The position numbers and the translations under genes were made by a program. Below the pieces are notes generated by a model, which ran no database searches, was not told the origin of the DNA, and was given only the letters and a program-made list of their open reading frames with translations. DNA of 64,000 bases from Lithodes maja (lineage: Eukaryota; Arthropoda; Malacostraca; Decapoda; Lithodidae): the NCBI GenBank assembly GCA_037953745.1, contig JBAKBP010006579.1:22501-86500 (forward strand), in the 5' to 3' direction. Of the stretch, positions 53,591 to 62,589 are shown piece by piece. The first letter of the stretch is position 1. Each line of letters starts with the position of its first letter.

Positions 53591-53729
53591 TGCCCAAGCG
53601 CCTATAACGTCAACATAAATAAACAGATTAGATGCAAATTAGCAAGTCACCCCCACAAGGCCCCTCACGAACACTGGCCTAAATACGTGTAAACTCGCAT
53701 ACACAGGGCAGATTGCGGACACGATTGTA

Positions 53730-53943
53730 TTAACCCTTTGAGTACCAGCGACGTGCGTAATATTTTAATCTAGCTATATTTAGACGATATTATGCAGCGT
53801 GGGAAGGATATGTGGTAGTTAAAAGGGTTGGTTGCGAAAGGTTGAAGCCTTATTATTGCTAGAGGTCCTTCTTAAGCTGAATAAAATCGTCCTATAGTTG
53901 CCAGAATACGATGCAAAAGACATCACTGGTACTGTACGGACTA
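53730..53943 (+). mobile_element. TTAACCC MITE (GACGTC family), complete
   Basis: TTAA 53730-53733; right end decayed to CTAA (53940-53943). Palindromic interior. Confidence 0.8.
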
Positions 53944-54140
53944 AGGGGAGGTGGGCGTATTAATTTGTTCATATATGTATATTTTATTTATTTTATTAGT
54001 TTCCTCCCTAGACCTCCATCAAGCTTAAAAAACACCTACCCTTCAAGATAAATTTGTACATGACAAAATTGACCTTCGACCAGAAAATGTTTATATCGAA
54101 AAATGTACCATACAAATATTTTCTAGACGGGGTTGTGAGT
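53940..54140 (-). mobile_element. TTAA MITE, subfamily 2, partial
   Basis: Shares the boundary with the preceding MITE; CTAAGGGGAGGTGG start, CCTCCCTAGACCTCCATCAA. Confidence 0.65.
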
Positions 54141-54186
54141 GGGCATTATTTAGTTTGAAGGAAGTCTATGACACCGTTTTGGTAAT

Positions 54187-54397
54187 AGTCTATTTGCTGT
54201 AAGTAGGCGAGCAATCATGACCTATAATCCTCTCTAACTCAAGAAGTGCTTGAGCAAATTGGCTGTAAATGTCCACATCTATTCCCTGGCTGTCTCTTCC
54301 CAAATGGTATAAATATTAGCTGGATTACTCTAGTCGTTTTTGAGTTACAGAAGTTGGAGGTCACGATTTATCGCCTACTTACAGCGAATAGACATAT
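54187..54397 (+). mobile_element. TA-type MITE (TAGTCTATTCGC family)
   Basis: Terminal repeats TAGTCTATTTGCTGTAAGTA and the complement of CTTACAGCGAATAGAC; interior as at 24568. Confidence 0.82.
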
Positions 54398-54537
54398 TAG
54401 CCTAAGGGACAATATAAAAGACTGCTAACAAATGGCTTGTTCCCTTTGTACGTAACGATGTTTGTTTAAATATTACTGCTTAAGTGTGTGTGAAGAAACG
54501 AGTCAAATTATGCTTAAAAGATTTAGCGAGTGCAGTT

Positions 54538-54928
54538 AAGGGGGATGGTTCACTTTTTGGTCGAATTTTTCATTTATATATTATTTTTCTAGTTTCCTCC
54601 CTAGACCTCCATCAAACTTAAAAAAAACAACAAACCCCAGGATCCCATTTCAAGATATATTTGTACATTTTTCGGTATCATCACCAACACACCAATTAAC
54701 TTACACATAAACCTAATTAATAACATTAATGAAACAATGAATACATGTGGTACTCCGTGAATTCAAACCTAGGATACTCACACCAACATTCCGCGCACTA
54801 AGCATTACGCTATCAAGACAGTTAAAGGTTTATACACAAGCCTACGATATATTATGCATTCTCGAATACTGCATATTAATCTTAGCTATCGCTATCGCTC
54901 GCTTGGAAAAAAATCGACACCTAAATGA

Positions 54929-54931
<3 letters not shown>
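54538..54931 (-). mobile_element. TTAA MITE split by a SINE
   Basis: Left part 54538-54690 (GTTAAGGGGGATGG, TTTTTCGGTA). The remainder resumes at about 54885 (CGCTATCGCTCGC, TCGACACCTAAATG). Confidence 0.6.
54695..54845 (-). mobile_element. tRNA-derived SINE (family A)
   Basis: Minus strand AGTATCCTAGGTTTGAATTC (B box region) and TAGCGTAATGCTTAG (A box). Same family as 26255 and 38462; AT-rich 3' part. Confidence 0.68.

Positions 54932-54998
<67 letters not shown>
54932..54998. repeat. (GA)n microsatellite
   Basis: About 33 GA units. Confidence 0.98.
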
Positions 54999-55002
<4 letters not shown>

Positions 55003-55149
55003 CATAAGATAAACCATTATCTCCCATACTTCTACCTGACGTCATCAACAACAACAACAACAGCTGACAGTAAAAGCCCCTCTCTCGGAAATCCCTTATT
55101 AACAGAAAGTCCCACTCTCTCTCTCTCTCTCTCTCAGCCAGCCAATCAA

Positions 55150-55855
55150 AACAAGTGCATTAGTTAAAGACCTGGGGTTTCTTATATCTGAAAACCTAAA
55201 GAACTCAGATCAATGTGCAGCAGCTGCGAACAAGGCCAATCGAGCATTGGGATATATTAAGAGAAATGGTGGATCACATAATAAATGCTTTCATTAATTT
55301 CATTGGAGGTGTTTGGTGTTGTGGTGAAATTTATAAAACAAAATTAGACTATATAAATGAGAACATTATAGTACATTTATTTAAAAGCATAGTGAGGCCC
55401 CACCTTGAATATGGCGTGCAATTTTGGTCTCCTTATCTGAGCAAGGACACTGAGAAACCTGAGTCGATGCAGCGTAGAGCGACAACGTTGATTCCGTCAC
55501 GAAGAAATAAATCTTATCATGAAAGACTAAAAATATTAAATTTGTTTTCACTTAAGAAAGGAATATTGCGAAGTCAATTAATCGAGTGTTTCAAGATACT
55601 AAAGGGATTTGACAACATTGATGTAGATTCACTTTTCATAATAGATAATAGTTCATTAACTCGGGGAAATGGAATTAAATAAAAAACCAGGAGGGTGAAT
55701 ATCGATGTCACAGCACTTCTTGACCTACAGTGTGGTCATCGAGTGGAACAAATTGCCAGAGAAAGTGGTACAATGTAAGACAATTGACACATTCAAAATA
55801 AGTCTAGACATTCATTTTGAGGAGGTGGGAGTAATATAGGGAAAACAGAAATAGG
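55150..55855 (+). pseudogene. CR1-like reverse transcriptase, C-terminal remnant
   Basis: Plus strand. Pieces in different frames: VKDLGFLISENLKNSDQC (55165-55215), IVRPHLEYGVQFWSPYLSKD, MQRRATTLIPS and LFSLKKGILRSQLIE (up to 55682), then VIEWNKLPEKVVQ and IDTFKISLD (55738-55815). The order is the standard CR1/Jockey C-terminal order and resembles 16102-17112. Frameshifts and stops show it is dead. Confidence 0.85.
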
Positions 55856-55867
55856 TTAAGCATCAGT

Positions 55868-56090
55868 AGTATATAATATTTTTCAACTTCGTTCTTTACT
55901 ATAAATTTCTCAGTAGAAGTTTTTCTCATTCTGCTGGGGGACTTGTTTCCGCAATTAAATGTCATGCCGACGGTCGGAGGGTGAGCCGGGTGGGGAGAGA
56001 GCCTTCTGCTTTGGTATCCTTGCCTTCCACTTTGTAGAAAATTCTATGCTAGCATTAAGTCCGGACTACCTAGTAGGGACCGCAAGGTCT
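55868..56090 (+). repeat. Dispersed repeat R1, copy 2
   Basis: Matches 47995-48215; it continues into the inverted structure 56030-56600. Confidence 0.75.
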
Positions 56091-56600
56091 GTGTAGTCTG
56101 TGTATCTATGTAACTATATGTACCTTTTTTTCTCTCTCTCTCTCTCACTCACTCTCTCTCTCTCTCTCTCTCTTATGAATGAAAGCTATTATGTTGTATC
56201 ATATCTTATAGCTAATATCTATCTTCCCCTCTCTCTCTCTCTCTCTCTCTCTCTCCCATCCCTTGCGGTCTGACATTAATCAATCTGGGCGCTACCACCA
56301 CCTGCATCAAAGGGGAGCACCGCCCCCCCTCCACCACCACCACCACCACCTGTTCTATCACACCTGGCGCGCTACGATAAGAGAGAGAGAGAGAGAGAGA
56401 GAGATCAGCTATAAGATACGATAAAACATAATAGCCTGCATTCATAAGAAAGTTACATAGAGTTACATATATATACACAGACTGCACAGACCTTGCGGTT
56501 TCTACTAGGCAGTCCGGACTTAGTGCTAAAATAAAATATGCTACAAAGTGGAAGGCAAGGATAGCAAAGCAGAAGGTTCTCTTCCCACCCACCACTCCGA
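55975..56600. repeat. Large inverted repeat (two arms of about 200 bp)
   Basis: Left arm 55990-56220 and right arm 56395-56595 are complementary (GGACTACCTAGTAGGGACCG / TACTAGGCAGTCCGGAC; TTATAGCTAATATC / GATCAGCTATAAG). The 170-base loop holds CT and GA tracts. Confidence 0.8.
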
Positions 56601-56990
56601 ATAAATCAGTAAAACTATCATCCGTTAATTATGTATTGAAATATATCATTTCGGCCCAAGGTCCCGATCCACTAAGTTGGCTCTATTCTAGATATTCCTT
56701 CTAAATGAACTATTGTGCATAGTGGTCCCCTCGATAAGGTATAGGACTGGAGGTATGATCATTATTAAGGGGAGATGGTTCCTTTTTAGGGTCCTCCTTC
56801 TTCCTGTACGATATTGTGTAGCAGATAAATATTTTCAAGATTATGAAGCCCATTCATGTTAACACTATCGATACCAGCAGTCCTTTGAAGGTGAAGTAAT
56901 TAATGAACTGTGTAATTCGGCATACTTCCCCAGAACCCTCAATTACTCTTGATCTCGATAATACTCAGTCATAATCGGACCATAGCAGCG
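56601..56990. other. Region upstream of the channel locus
   Basis: 56763-56810 is a scrap of a TTAA MITE start (ATTAAGGGGAGATGG). No clear core promoter seen. The channel frame is open back to a TAA at 56913 without another ATG. Confidence 0.5.
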
Positions 56991-58299
56991 ATGAGGTCCT
57001 GGGGCTCTTGTGGCCCACCATGGGGTGCCCAAATTATCAACTTAACTTTTCAAAATGCGTCTGTGGCTATGATCACGATCACTGTGGTGGCTTTGTTCTT
57101 TTGTCACGTCAGCTTCAGCCTAAATAATTACCGGAAAAAAATCACTGTTTTCAAAGTTAAAAGGATAAATGATATCCCACCAAACTTTCCTCCAATTACT
57201 GTCTGCGCATGGCCTTCATTTGACCCTTCACGATTACCCGAGCTTGGAGTTAACACAACAACCAAATCCCTGCCTGAACTGATTGATAACATAGAGAACA
57301 TGGTCGGTATTGACGGAGAGATGACTGGTGAGGAGCTGGTGAAGGCGGCGGCCTGGCGGGTAGAGGACCTGGTGGAGGAAGTACAAGTTGGTAACATTCA
57401 TGAGATATACGACTATAATACGGCAACTACAACATTATGGCAGCGGTCCTACCTTCCACTGGGACCTTGTCTCACTTTCAATGCACCCCCTTGGGCCAGA
57501 AACATTGGACCCAAGCTGAGTATGAAGGTGCGTGATCTTCCTCCGAGCCTGGAGCCATGTTGGTGGATGGATGGGGGAGTCAGGAAGATATACAACAGTC
57601 CAGAAGATTGCACAGCTGTTCTTAAACACTGCAACACTTCCTGCACTTGGCAACAGTTTCTAGGTTACGCAGTCTTTTTAAATCATGGTTACATGTCCAG
57701 TACATCTACACATACAGACTTGCAAGCGCATGTTCCAGAATATCGTAGTTATTTCTTACATTACTCACTGGAACAGTATGAGTTTAATCGCATTATTGAT
57801 CATACAAATGATGATGACCCGTCAAATTGCTTTCACCATTGCACAATGAATCAAGGAAAGAAGAAAGTTAAATGACAACCTATCTATGCTGGATTCTTAA
57901 ACAGGCCATTAAAAGACTTATGTTTTGCTATTTCGGATCAATATTTTTATTTATTACCCTTTCTCTCAAAAAATGATCTGCAAAATTGCAGTTCATTGTG
58001 TAAACCTCACCAAGGAGAAACTAGATGGAAGATCCATGAGCCCGACGAGGTAGACATTCATAACACAAATATAATGTATCTGCATTTACTGTCCTCCATA
58101 ATGTACTTTAAGGAGATGAAAGTGTATCCTCTAACTTCTTTCTTGGCTGATGTGGGTGGAAGTCTCGGCATATTGCTGGGTGTGTCTATACTTGATCTTT
58201 GGATATACATATGTGAGTTTCTCTCAGAGAAAATTCTAAGAAGAATACCATCTAGCAGATTGGGCACAAACAAGCCGTCCACTGTTGTTCACCTAACAA
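56991..58299 (+). other. DEG/ENaC unit 1 (TM1, ectodomain, TM2)
   Basis: TM1 at residues 25-46 (57063-57128), followed by FPPITVCAWPSFDPSRL (57186 onward), the conserved post-TM1 strand. GPCLTFN (57462-57482) corresponds to the family's G-x-CYTFN. The Cys-rich region starts CFHHCTMNQ; the TGA at 57873 falls where a cysteine of this region is expected, and the frame continues QPIYAGFLNRPLKDLCF, then LQNCSSLCKP. TM2 is about 58146-58215 with GGSLGILLGVS; the G-x-S filter is at 58179-58187. The ectodomain is about 339 residues, shorter than in ENaC but in the range of small family members. A linker of about 30 residues (58216-58299), basic and presumably cytoplasmic, leads to unit 2. Confidence 0.85.
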
Positions 58300-60076
58300 A
58301 ATTAACTGGAGTCATATTAGTTACAATGGGTGCTGCTCTTCAATTCGGATTGACTCTATATGATTTCTTTGATCAACCAAGACTGCTATCAGTCAGTTTA
58401 GAATTTTCATCATTACACACAAGTATTGAGCATATTGATTCACTTGATTTGTTTAACTTTGCCTCTAGTCATTTACTTAGTCATCTTACTGGTTGTCGCA
58501 TCATTGACCACCAGCCGGAACATGACCTTGTGTTGACCTGCCTTGAGCAACAGGCAGTGGCACGTGACCTTCCCTTGGCACCCATCAGTGACCTGCCTCT
58601 TTGTACACACCAAGACTTAGCATTTACACAAACTAAATATATGTTCCAAAGTAGCTTAATCAACGAATACACTCAAGGTTGCTTAAAGACATTAAAACAA
58701 ACATTTCACTGAGATACAAAGGGAATCTAAAAATGAGTTTTGATGAAGAGTTTCGTATCACACCACTTCACTTAATTTGTAGCATTGGGGGAATCATTGG
58801 ATTGTATTTAGGATATTCATTAATGAGCTTGCTTGAAATTGGATCCATAAATTGGTCTGCTACAATATTCCAGAAAATTAAAAAGTCAGTCATTAATGTA
58901 ATGACTATTCTCTATGTTGGAATTGTCATAGTATCTTCTACGATAGTATGCATTTTGTTGTTACGCAGATACTTATGTAACCATCCCATTTACGTCACTA
59001 CAAATAACATCCCATTGAAAGTCAAAGACATTCCTGCTGTTAGTTTCTGTAGCTGGCCACCCGTCAACCTGAACCAGCTGTTGGTTTCAGCTGGACTGGG
59101 GGAGGGTTATGGTAAGGTAAGGAAGATGGACCTCCAGGACAGACATGACGCCATCACCAAGCTGCTGCAGGACCTACCTAATTATTCTTCCACTACCCCG
59201 AATCATCTCTGGACGGCTGCTTCTTGGCATGCAAGCTACCTTAGGACACATATTTTTCTTCCAAGTGAACTAAGGGATTTTGGATCTTTTGAGTGCAACA
59301 ACGCTACTTTCAAGTCGAGCTTTTACCGATGTTTAAAGTGTTTTTTGTTAGTCAATCCAAAGAGGATCACTGGTAAGCTTACATACAACATGAAGAAGGA
59401 GTTTACAAGATCTTTTACAAATTTTGAAACAAATCCAGATGTCTACGCTATCATTCACAGCCACAAGGATTCGCCTATGACAGAGATGGCTTCATCAGAT
59501 ATATTTCTTGATAAAATTGTCAAAGTTACAAGAATGTCCCGGTGGAGGAGTGATGTAGGTGTGAGAGAAGACCAAGGAGGCTGTATGTTACGATGTCTGG
59601 ATGACGGCCTGGCCGACCAATTGGACTGTTCCTTACCCTGGGTCACCTGGTGCCAGGATCTGCTGCCCTGTAACATGACTAAGTTCACAATATTCATTGC
59701 TAAACTCTGGAAACTTAAATCATCCCCTCAACTTGATTACTCGTCCTTGCTTAATGATAGCTACGCTAGTATGTGTAAACAGCGATGCAGACCAAGAGTT
59801 AATACAATATTTGAAGTTAAAGCTGGAATGACAGAAATATGGATGCCACAAATTCCTGTCAAATTTAGTTATGAAAGTCCTCGAGAAACGATAGTTATTA
59901 GCTTTGATACAGTACTTCAGCATATTGCGAGCGGTGTTGATGGCTTCCTCTTGCCCCAGTTGTTGAGTGATCTTGGTGGGGTGTTGGGCATGATGCTGGG
60001 GGTGTCACTTCTCTCACTATTGATGGCTGGTTATAAGTATCATCAAACAAGATTATGTAAGCAATATCTGGTATAG
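56991..60076 (+). CDS. Three fused DEG/ENaC channel subunits in one frame (one TGA and one frameshift)
   Basis: Degenerin/epithelial sodium channel family (pickpocket/ASIC-like): cation channel subunits with two membrane helices and a large extracellular domain, normally assembled as trimers. Here TM1-ectodomain-TM2 occurs three times in a row. ATG at 56991 is the only upstream ATG in an open frame. Subunit-specific motifs are present: FPPITVC and GPCLTFN in unit 1, PAVSFCSWPP in unit 3, and the TM2 filter sequences GVS, GYS and GVS. Both junctions (TM2 of unit 1 to TM1 of unit 2; TM2 of unit 2 to TM1 of unit 3) are inside continuous open frames (57876-58712 and 58679-60076). Breaks: TGA at 57873-57875; a one-base frame change near the A run 58694-58697. 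Allowing one base there, the reading is 1,029 codons. No introns are visible. The stop codon belongs to an inserted MITE. A pseudogene is possible. Confidence 0.85.
58300..58885 (+). other. DEG/ENaC unit 2, with reduced ectodomain
   Basis: TM1 about 58302-58370 (LTGVILVTMGAALQFGLTLY). The ectodomain is only about 132 residues (58371-58766), without the FPxVTIC-like and CYTFN-like motifs. It retains a few cysteines (LTGCRIID, VLTCLEQ, PLCTHQD). The frame changes near 58694. TM2 is about 58767-58848, ICSIGGIIGLYLGYSLMSLL, with the filter GYS at 58811-58819. Unit identity rests on TM2 and on its position between two better-conserved units. A short cytoplasmic linker (NWSATIFQKIKKS) follows. Confidence 0.75.
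58886..60076 (+). other. DEG/ENaC unit 3
   Basis: TM1 about 58889-58963 (VINVMTILYVGIVIVSSTIV). PAVSFCSWPPVNLNQLL (59033 onward) is the post-TM1 strand. The Cys-rich domain is well formed: GGCMLRCLDDGLADQLDCSL, LPWVTWCQDLLPC, then YASMCKQRCRP. TM2 about 59966-60037: LLSDLGGVLGMMLGVSLLSL, with the filter GVS at 59999-60007. The ectodomain is about 334 residues. The C-terminus is cut short by a MITE; the last codons are CKQYLV before the stop. Confidence 0.88.
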
Positions 60077-60284
60077 TCTATTCGCTGTAAGTAGGCGAGA
60101 AATCATGGCTGCTATCCTCTGTAACTCAAAAAGGGCTAAAACAAATTGGCTGTAAATTTCTAGATCTATTCCTTGGCTGACTCTTCGCAAATGGTAGAAA
60201 TATTAGCTCGATTACTCTAGTCGTATTTGAGTTACAGAGGTTAAAGGTCATGATTTCTCGCCTACTTACAGCGAATAGATTATA
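60072..60284 (+). mobile_element. TA-type MITE (TAGTCTATTCGC family), inserted in the channel 3' end
   Basis: TA at 60072-60073 and 60283-60284, terminal repeats TAGTCTATTCGCTGTAAGTA and its complement. Its first three bases (60074-60076) are the TAG that ends the channel frame. Without the element the frame would go on for about 17 more residues. Confidence 0.88.
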
Positions 60285-60329
60285 GTTCCCTGCTCGCATT
60301 ACATACGATGCTTTTCTTCTCTCAATATT

Positions 60330-60548
60330 CTATACTCGGTTTAATTTCATCTGATGGTAAGTTGAATCCCTTAGCCATTGATTTCTCGATAAGTAACGGA
60401 AACATAAGAAACTACCATGTCTTTGCTTGATATTAGAGCCAAGTTTTCATAATTAACAGCATATATCGCTACAAAATCTGCATAATATCGGAGTAATTCA
60501 GATAAAGACTTAGCAATTTACCGCCAGTTGGAAATAAACAGAGTATAG
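60330..60548 (+). mobile_element. TA-type MITE (CTATAGTC family), uninterrupted
   Basis: CTATACTCGGTTTAATTTC and the complement of GGAAATAAACAGAGTATAG. Empty-site counterpart of 26488-27100. Confidence 0.75.
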
Positions 60549-60768
60549 AGTATAAAGACACTCTTACTGTACACCAAACAGGGTCTCGCTAACATACAGC
60601 TGGCGTTTAATGATAACTTGTATGTGAACTTGTGGATGGCACACAATTTATTATGTTTCTATATGTTTTCATAATATATCACTAGTTGTGCTTATGTCAT
60701 GGACAGTATTTAACATAATGTATGTAGCTTGTATGCTAGCATTATATTTATAGGAATTGTGTGTTAAA
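60549..60768. other. No recognised feature
   Basis: AT-rich. Confidence 0.4.
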
Positions 60769-60769
60769 A

Positions 60770-60822
<53 letters not shown>

Positions 60823-60839
60823 TACAGTATAGGCCTATA

Positions 60840-60909
<70 letters not shown>
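60769..60909. repeat. (TA)n microsatellite, two blocks
   Basis: TA tracts about 60779-60819 and 60845-60909, separated by TACAGTATAGGCC. Confidence 0.97.
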
Positions 60910-60911
<2 letters not shown>

Positions 60912-61047
60912 CGATGTCAGTAACAAATCTATTGTGTTATTCATTAGCGTCTACTTGAAGTCGTGAATACTGTAGATTGATTAGTGTTCCATAGTAAATA
61001 CCGTTGATTGATTAGTGTTCCATAGTAAATAATTCAGGATATTCTTC

Positions 61048-61306
61048 AATTGACCATTTGCCAGTTTTGGTCTATAAGGAATTTGAAGCTGTGACCATCA
61101 ATATTTAGCAGAAATATCAGCTAAAATACTGATACATGTATAAATACAGGATACATGTATAAATACAGGATACATGTATAAATACATAAAACCAAATTGA
61201 TCATACGTTTTATCCATCAGAAACCCACATTATTATTGCATTTCTCGTTAATATCGATGTTCACGGCTCCAACTTCCTTATAGCCTGAAATTCGCAAGTG
61301 GTCAAT
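61048..61306. mobile_element. MITE with long terminal inverted repeats, complete
   Basis: CAATTGACCATTTGCCAG... and ...TTCGCAAGTGGTCAATTG; contains three GATACATGTATAAATACAG units (61130-61190). Confidence 0.82.
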
Positions 61307-61499
61307 TGTTTGGGGCTAGTTCTACATAACACAAGGGACTGGAGTTCTCGAAAAGGGGCTCCAGCCCTGACGCTATTCTTGACTTACAGTGTGCTGGCTT
61401 AATAATCCAGAAGGGTTGATAACTTCTGAAGCCCTATTTTAACTAACTACATAACACTGAAAGTAATATAGTTATTGTTCGATATTTATAACTAACATC
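61307..61499. repeat. Dispersed repeat (see 37925)
   Basis: 61355-61440, CTGACGCTATTCTTGACTTA and CCAGAAGGGTTGATAAC. Confidence 0.55.
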
Positions 61500-61632
61500 G
61501 TTAAGGGGGCCCACCTCGATTTGTTTGATCTCTCTCCCTCTCTCTCGGGGTTGTATCCATTCGGCCCCATTCAGCCTACTGTTTTAAGACGTTTATCCCC
61601 ATCCAGGTGTCAATGTTTTTCCTGGCAGTAAC
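61500..61632 (+). mobile_element. Single arm of the foldback family at 8436
   Basis: GTTAAGGGGGCCC start, GGTTGTATCCATTCGGCCCC, AAGACGTTTATCCCCATCC. Confidence 0.7.
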
Positions 61633-61634
61633 TA

Positions 61635-62046
61635 CTGTACGATACTTTACCCCAGCGTGTATTGTACGATCTTATACAGTTTAGGAAGGACCTGTAGGAA
61701 TTATACGGGTAAAATAAGCTATCTCAATTAACCTTCTGACTTCCTTATGCCATTCTTAATCTGAATATAATCGTCTATACCCTGTTCCAAATAGGTAGGA
61801 CAGAAATCGTAACTCCTAACCTCTGTAACTTGAAAAGGGCTGGTGCAAATGGGCTGTAAATTTCCACATCTATTCCCCGGCCGACCCTTCCCAAATGGTG
61901 GATATATTAGCTCGATTCCTCTAGTCGTTTGTGAGATATACTGTAGAGGTTAATTTTCAAGAGGTTTGGCCTAATTATTTGGAACAGGGTATAGTAATAG
62001 CCAGAAAACAGAGAGGAAATGCGTAATCGGATCTTGAAAGGGTTAA
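61635..62046 (+). mobile_element. TTAACCC MITE (GACGCGTTTT family) with a nested TA MITE
   Basis: Palindromic interior (CAGTTTAGGAAGGACCTG ... CTTAATCTGAATATAATCG). Right end GCGTAATCGGATCTTGAAAG then GGTTAA. Confidence 0.72.
61776..61993 (+). mobile_element. TA MITE with CCCTGTTCC termini (hybrid relative)
   Basis: TA at 61776-61777 and 61992-61993. Terminal repeats TACCCTGTTCCAAATAGG and the complement of ATTATTTGGAACAGGGTA. The core (GGGCTGTAAATTTCCACATC, ATATTAGCTCGATT) is that of the TAGTCTATTCGC family. The empty site CGTCTAATGATAGCC is present at 62317. Confidence 0.85.
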
Positions 62047-62410
62047 ATTACCTATTGTGAGTTTAAGGCTATAAGGAAGTTGGAGCCGTAGACATCGATA
62101 TTTAGCAGAATTACCAACTACAATATGGTCGTAGTACAAATATGAATACATACAACCAAATTGACGGCTTGGGGATCTGATACACATTTTTAGCTATTAT
62201 TATGGTTATCATTAGACGATTTTGTGCAATTTAGCAAGGATATCTCGGAATATAAGGGGCATACACTATCTCAATTACTTCTTAAGCACCCGTAAATCCA
62301 CCCTAAGCTGAATAAAATCGTCTAATGATAGCCAGCATAAACTGCCAAAACGCGTCATGATCCTCAAAGGGTTTATCATGCTTTCTATCCACCAGAAGCC
62401 TACACTAGTA
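62044..62410. mobile_element. Long-TIR MITE split by a TTAACCC MITE
   Basis: Left part 62044-62168, right part from about 62374 (CATGCTTTCTATCCACCAGA). The inserted element 62170-62373 ends ACGCGTCATGATCCTCAAAG and has the GTCTAATGATAGCCAG palindrome. Confidence 0.65.
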
Positions 62411-62589
62411 TTTTCTTATGTTCTTAATTTCTTATGATTGTATTATGATTGCATGGAGGCATTATAATTGTATGTATAGTATTTAATTTAAAGACTCCGT
62501 ATTGCATCACACAATAAATATACGAGTATCTAATCTATACCATTGGTTTTACTTGCATGGCTTATATTTAAAAAAACTGTTTGACCTAT
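62411..62589. other. No recognised feature
   Basis: AT-rich. Confidence 0.4.

Noticed and set aside
56212..56595. 127-residue minus-strand frame
   Set aside because: Lies in the inverted repeat R1 and GA tracts; no domain recognised.
57873..57875. TGA read as selenocysteine in the channel
   Set aside because: No SECIS-like element is evident downstream and the family does not use selenocysteine; substitution or error is simpler.
58679..58712. Programmed -1 frameshift in the channel
   Set aside because: There is no X XXY YYZ slippery heptamer in the needed phase; a missing A in the A run explains it better.
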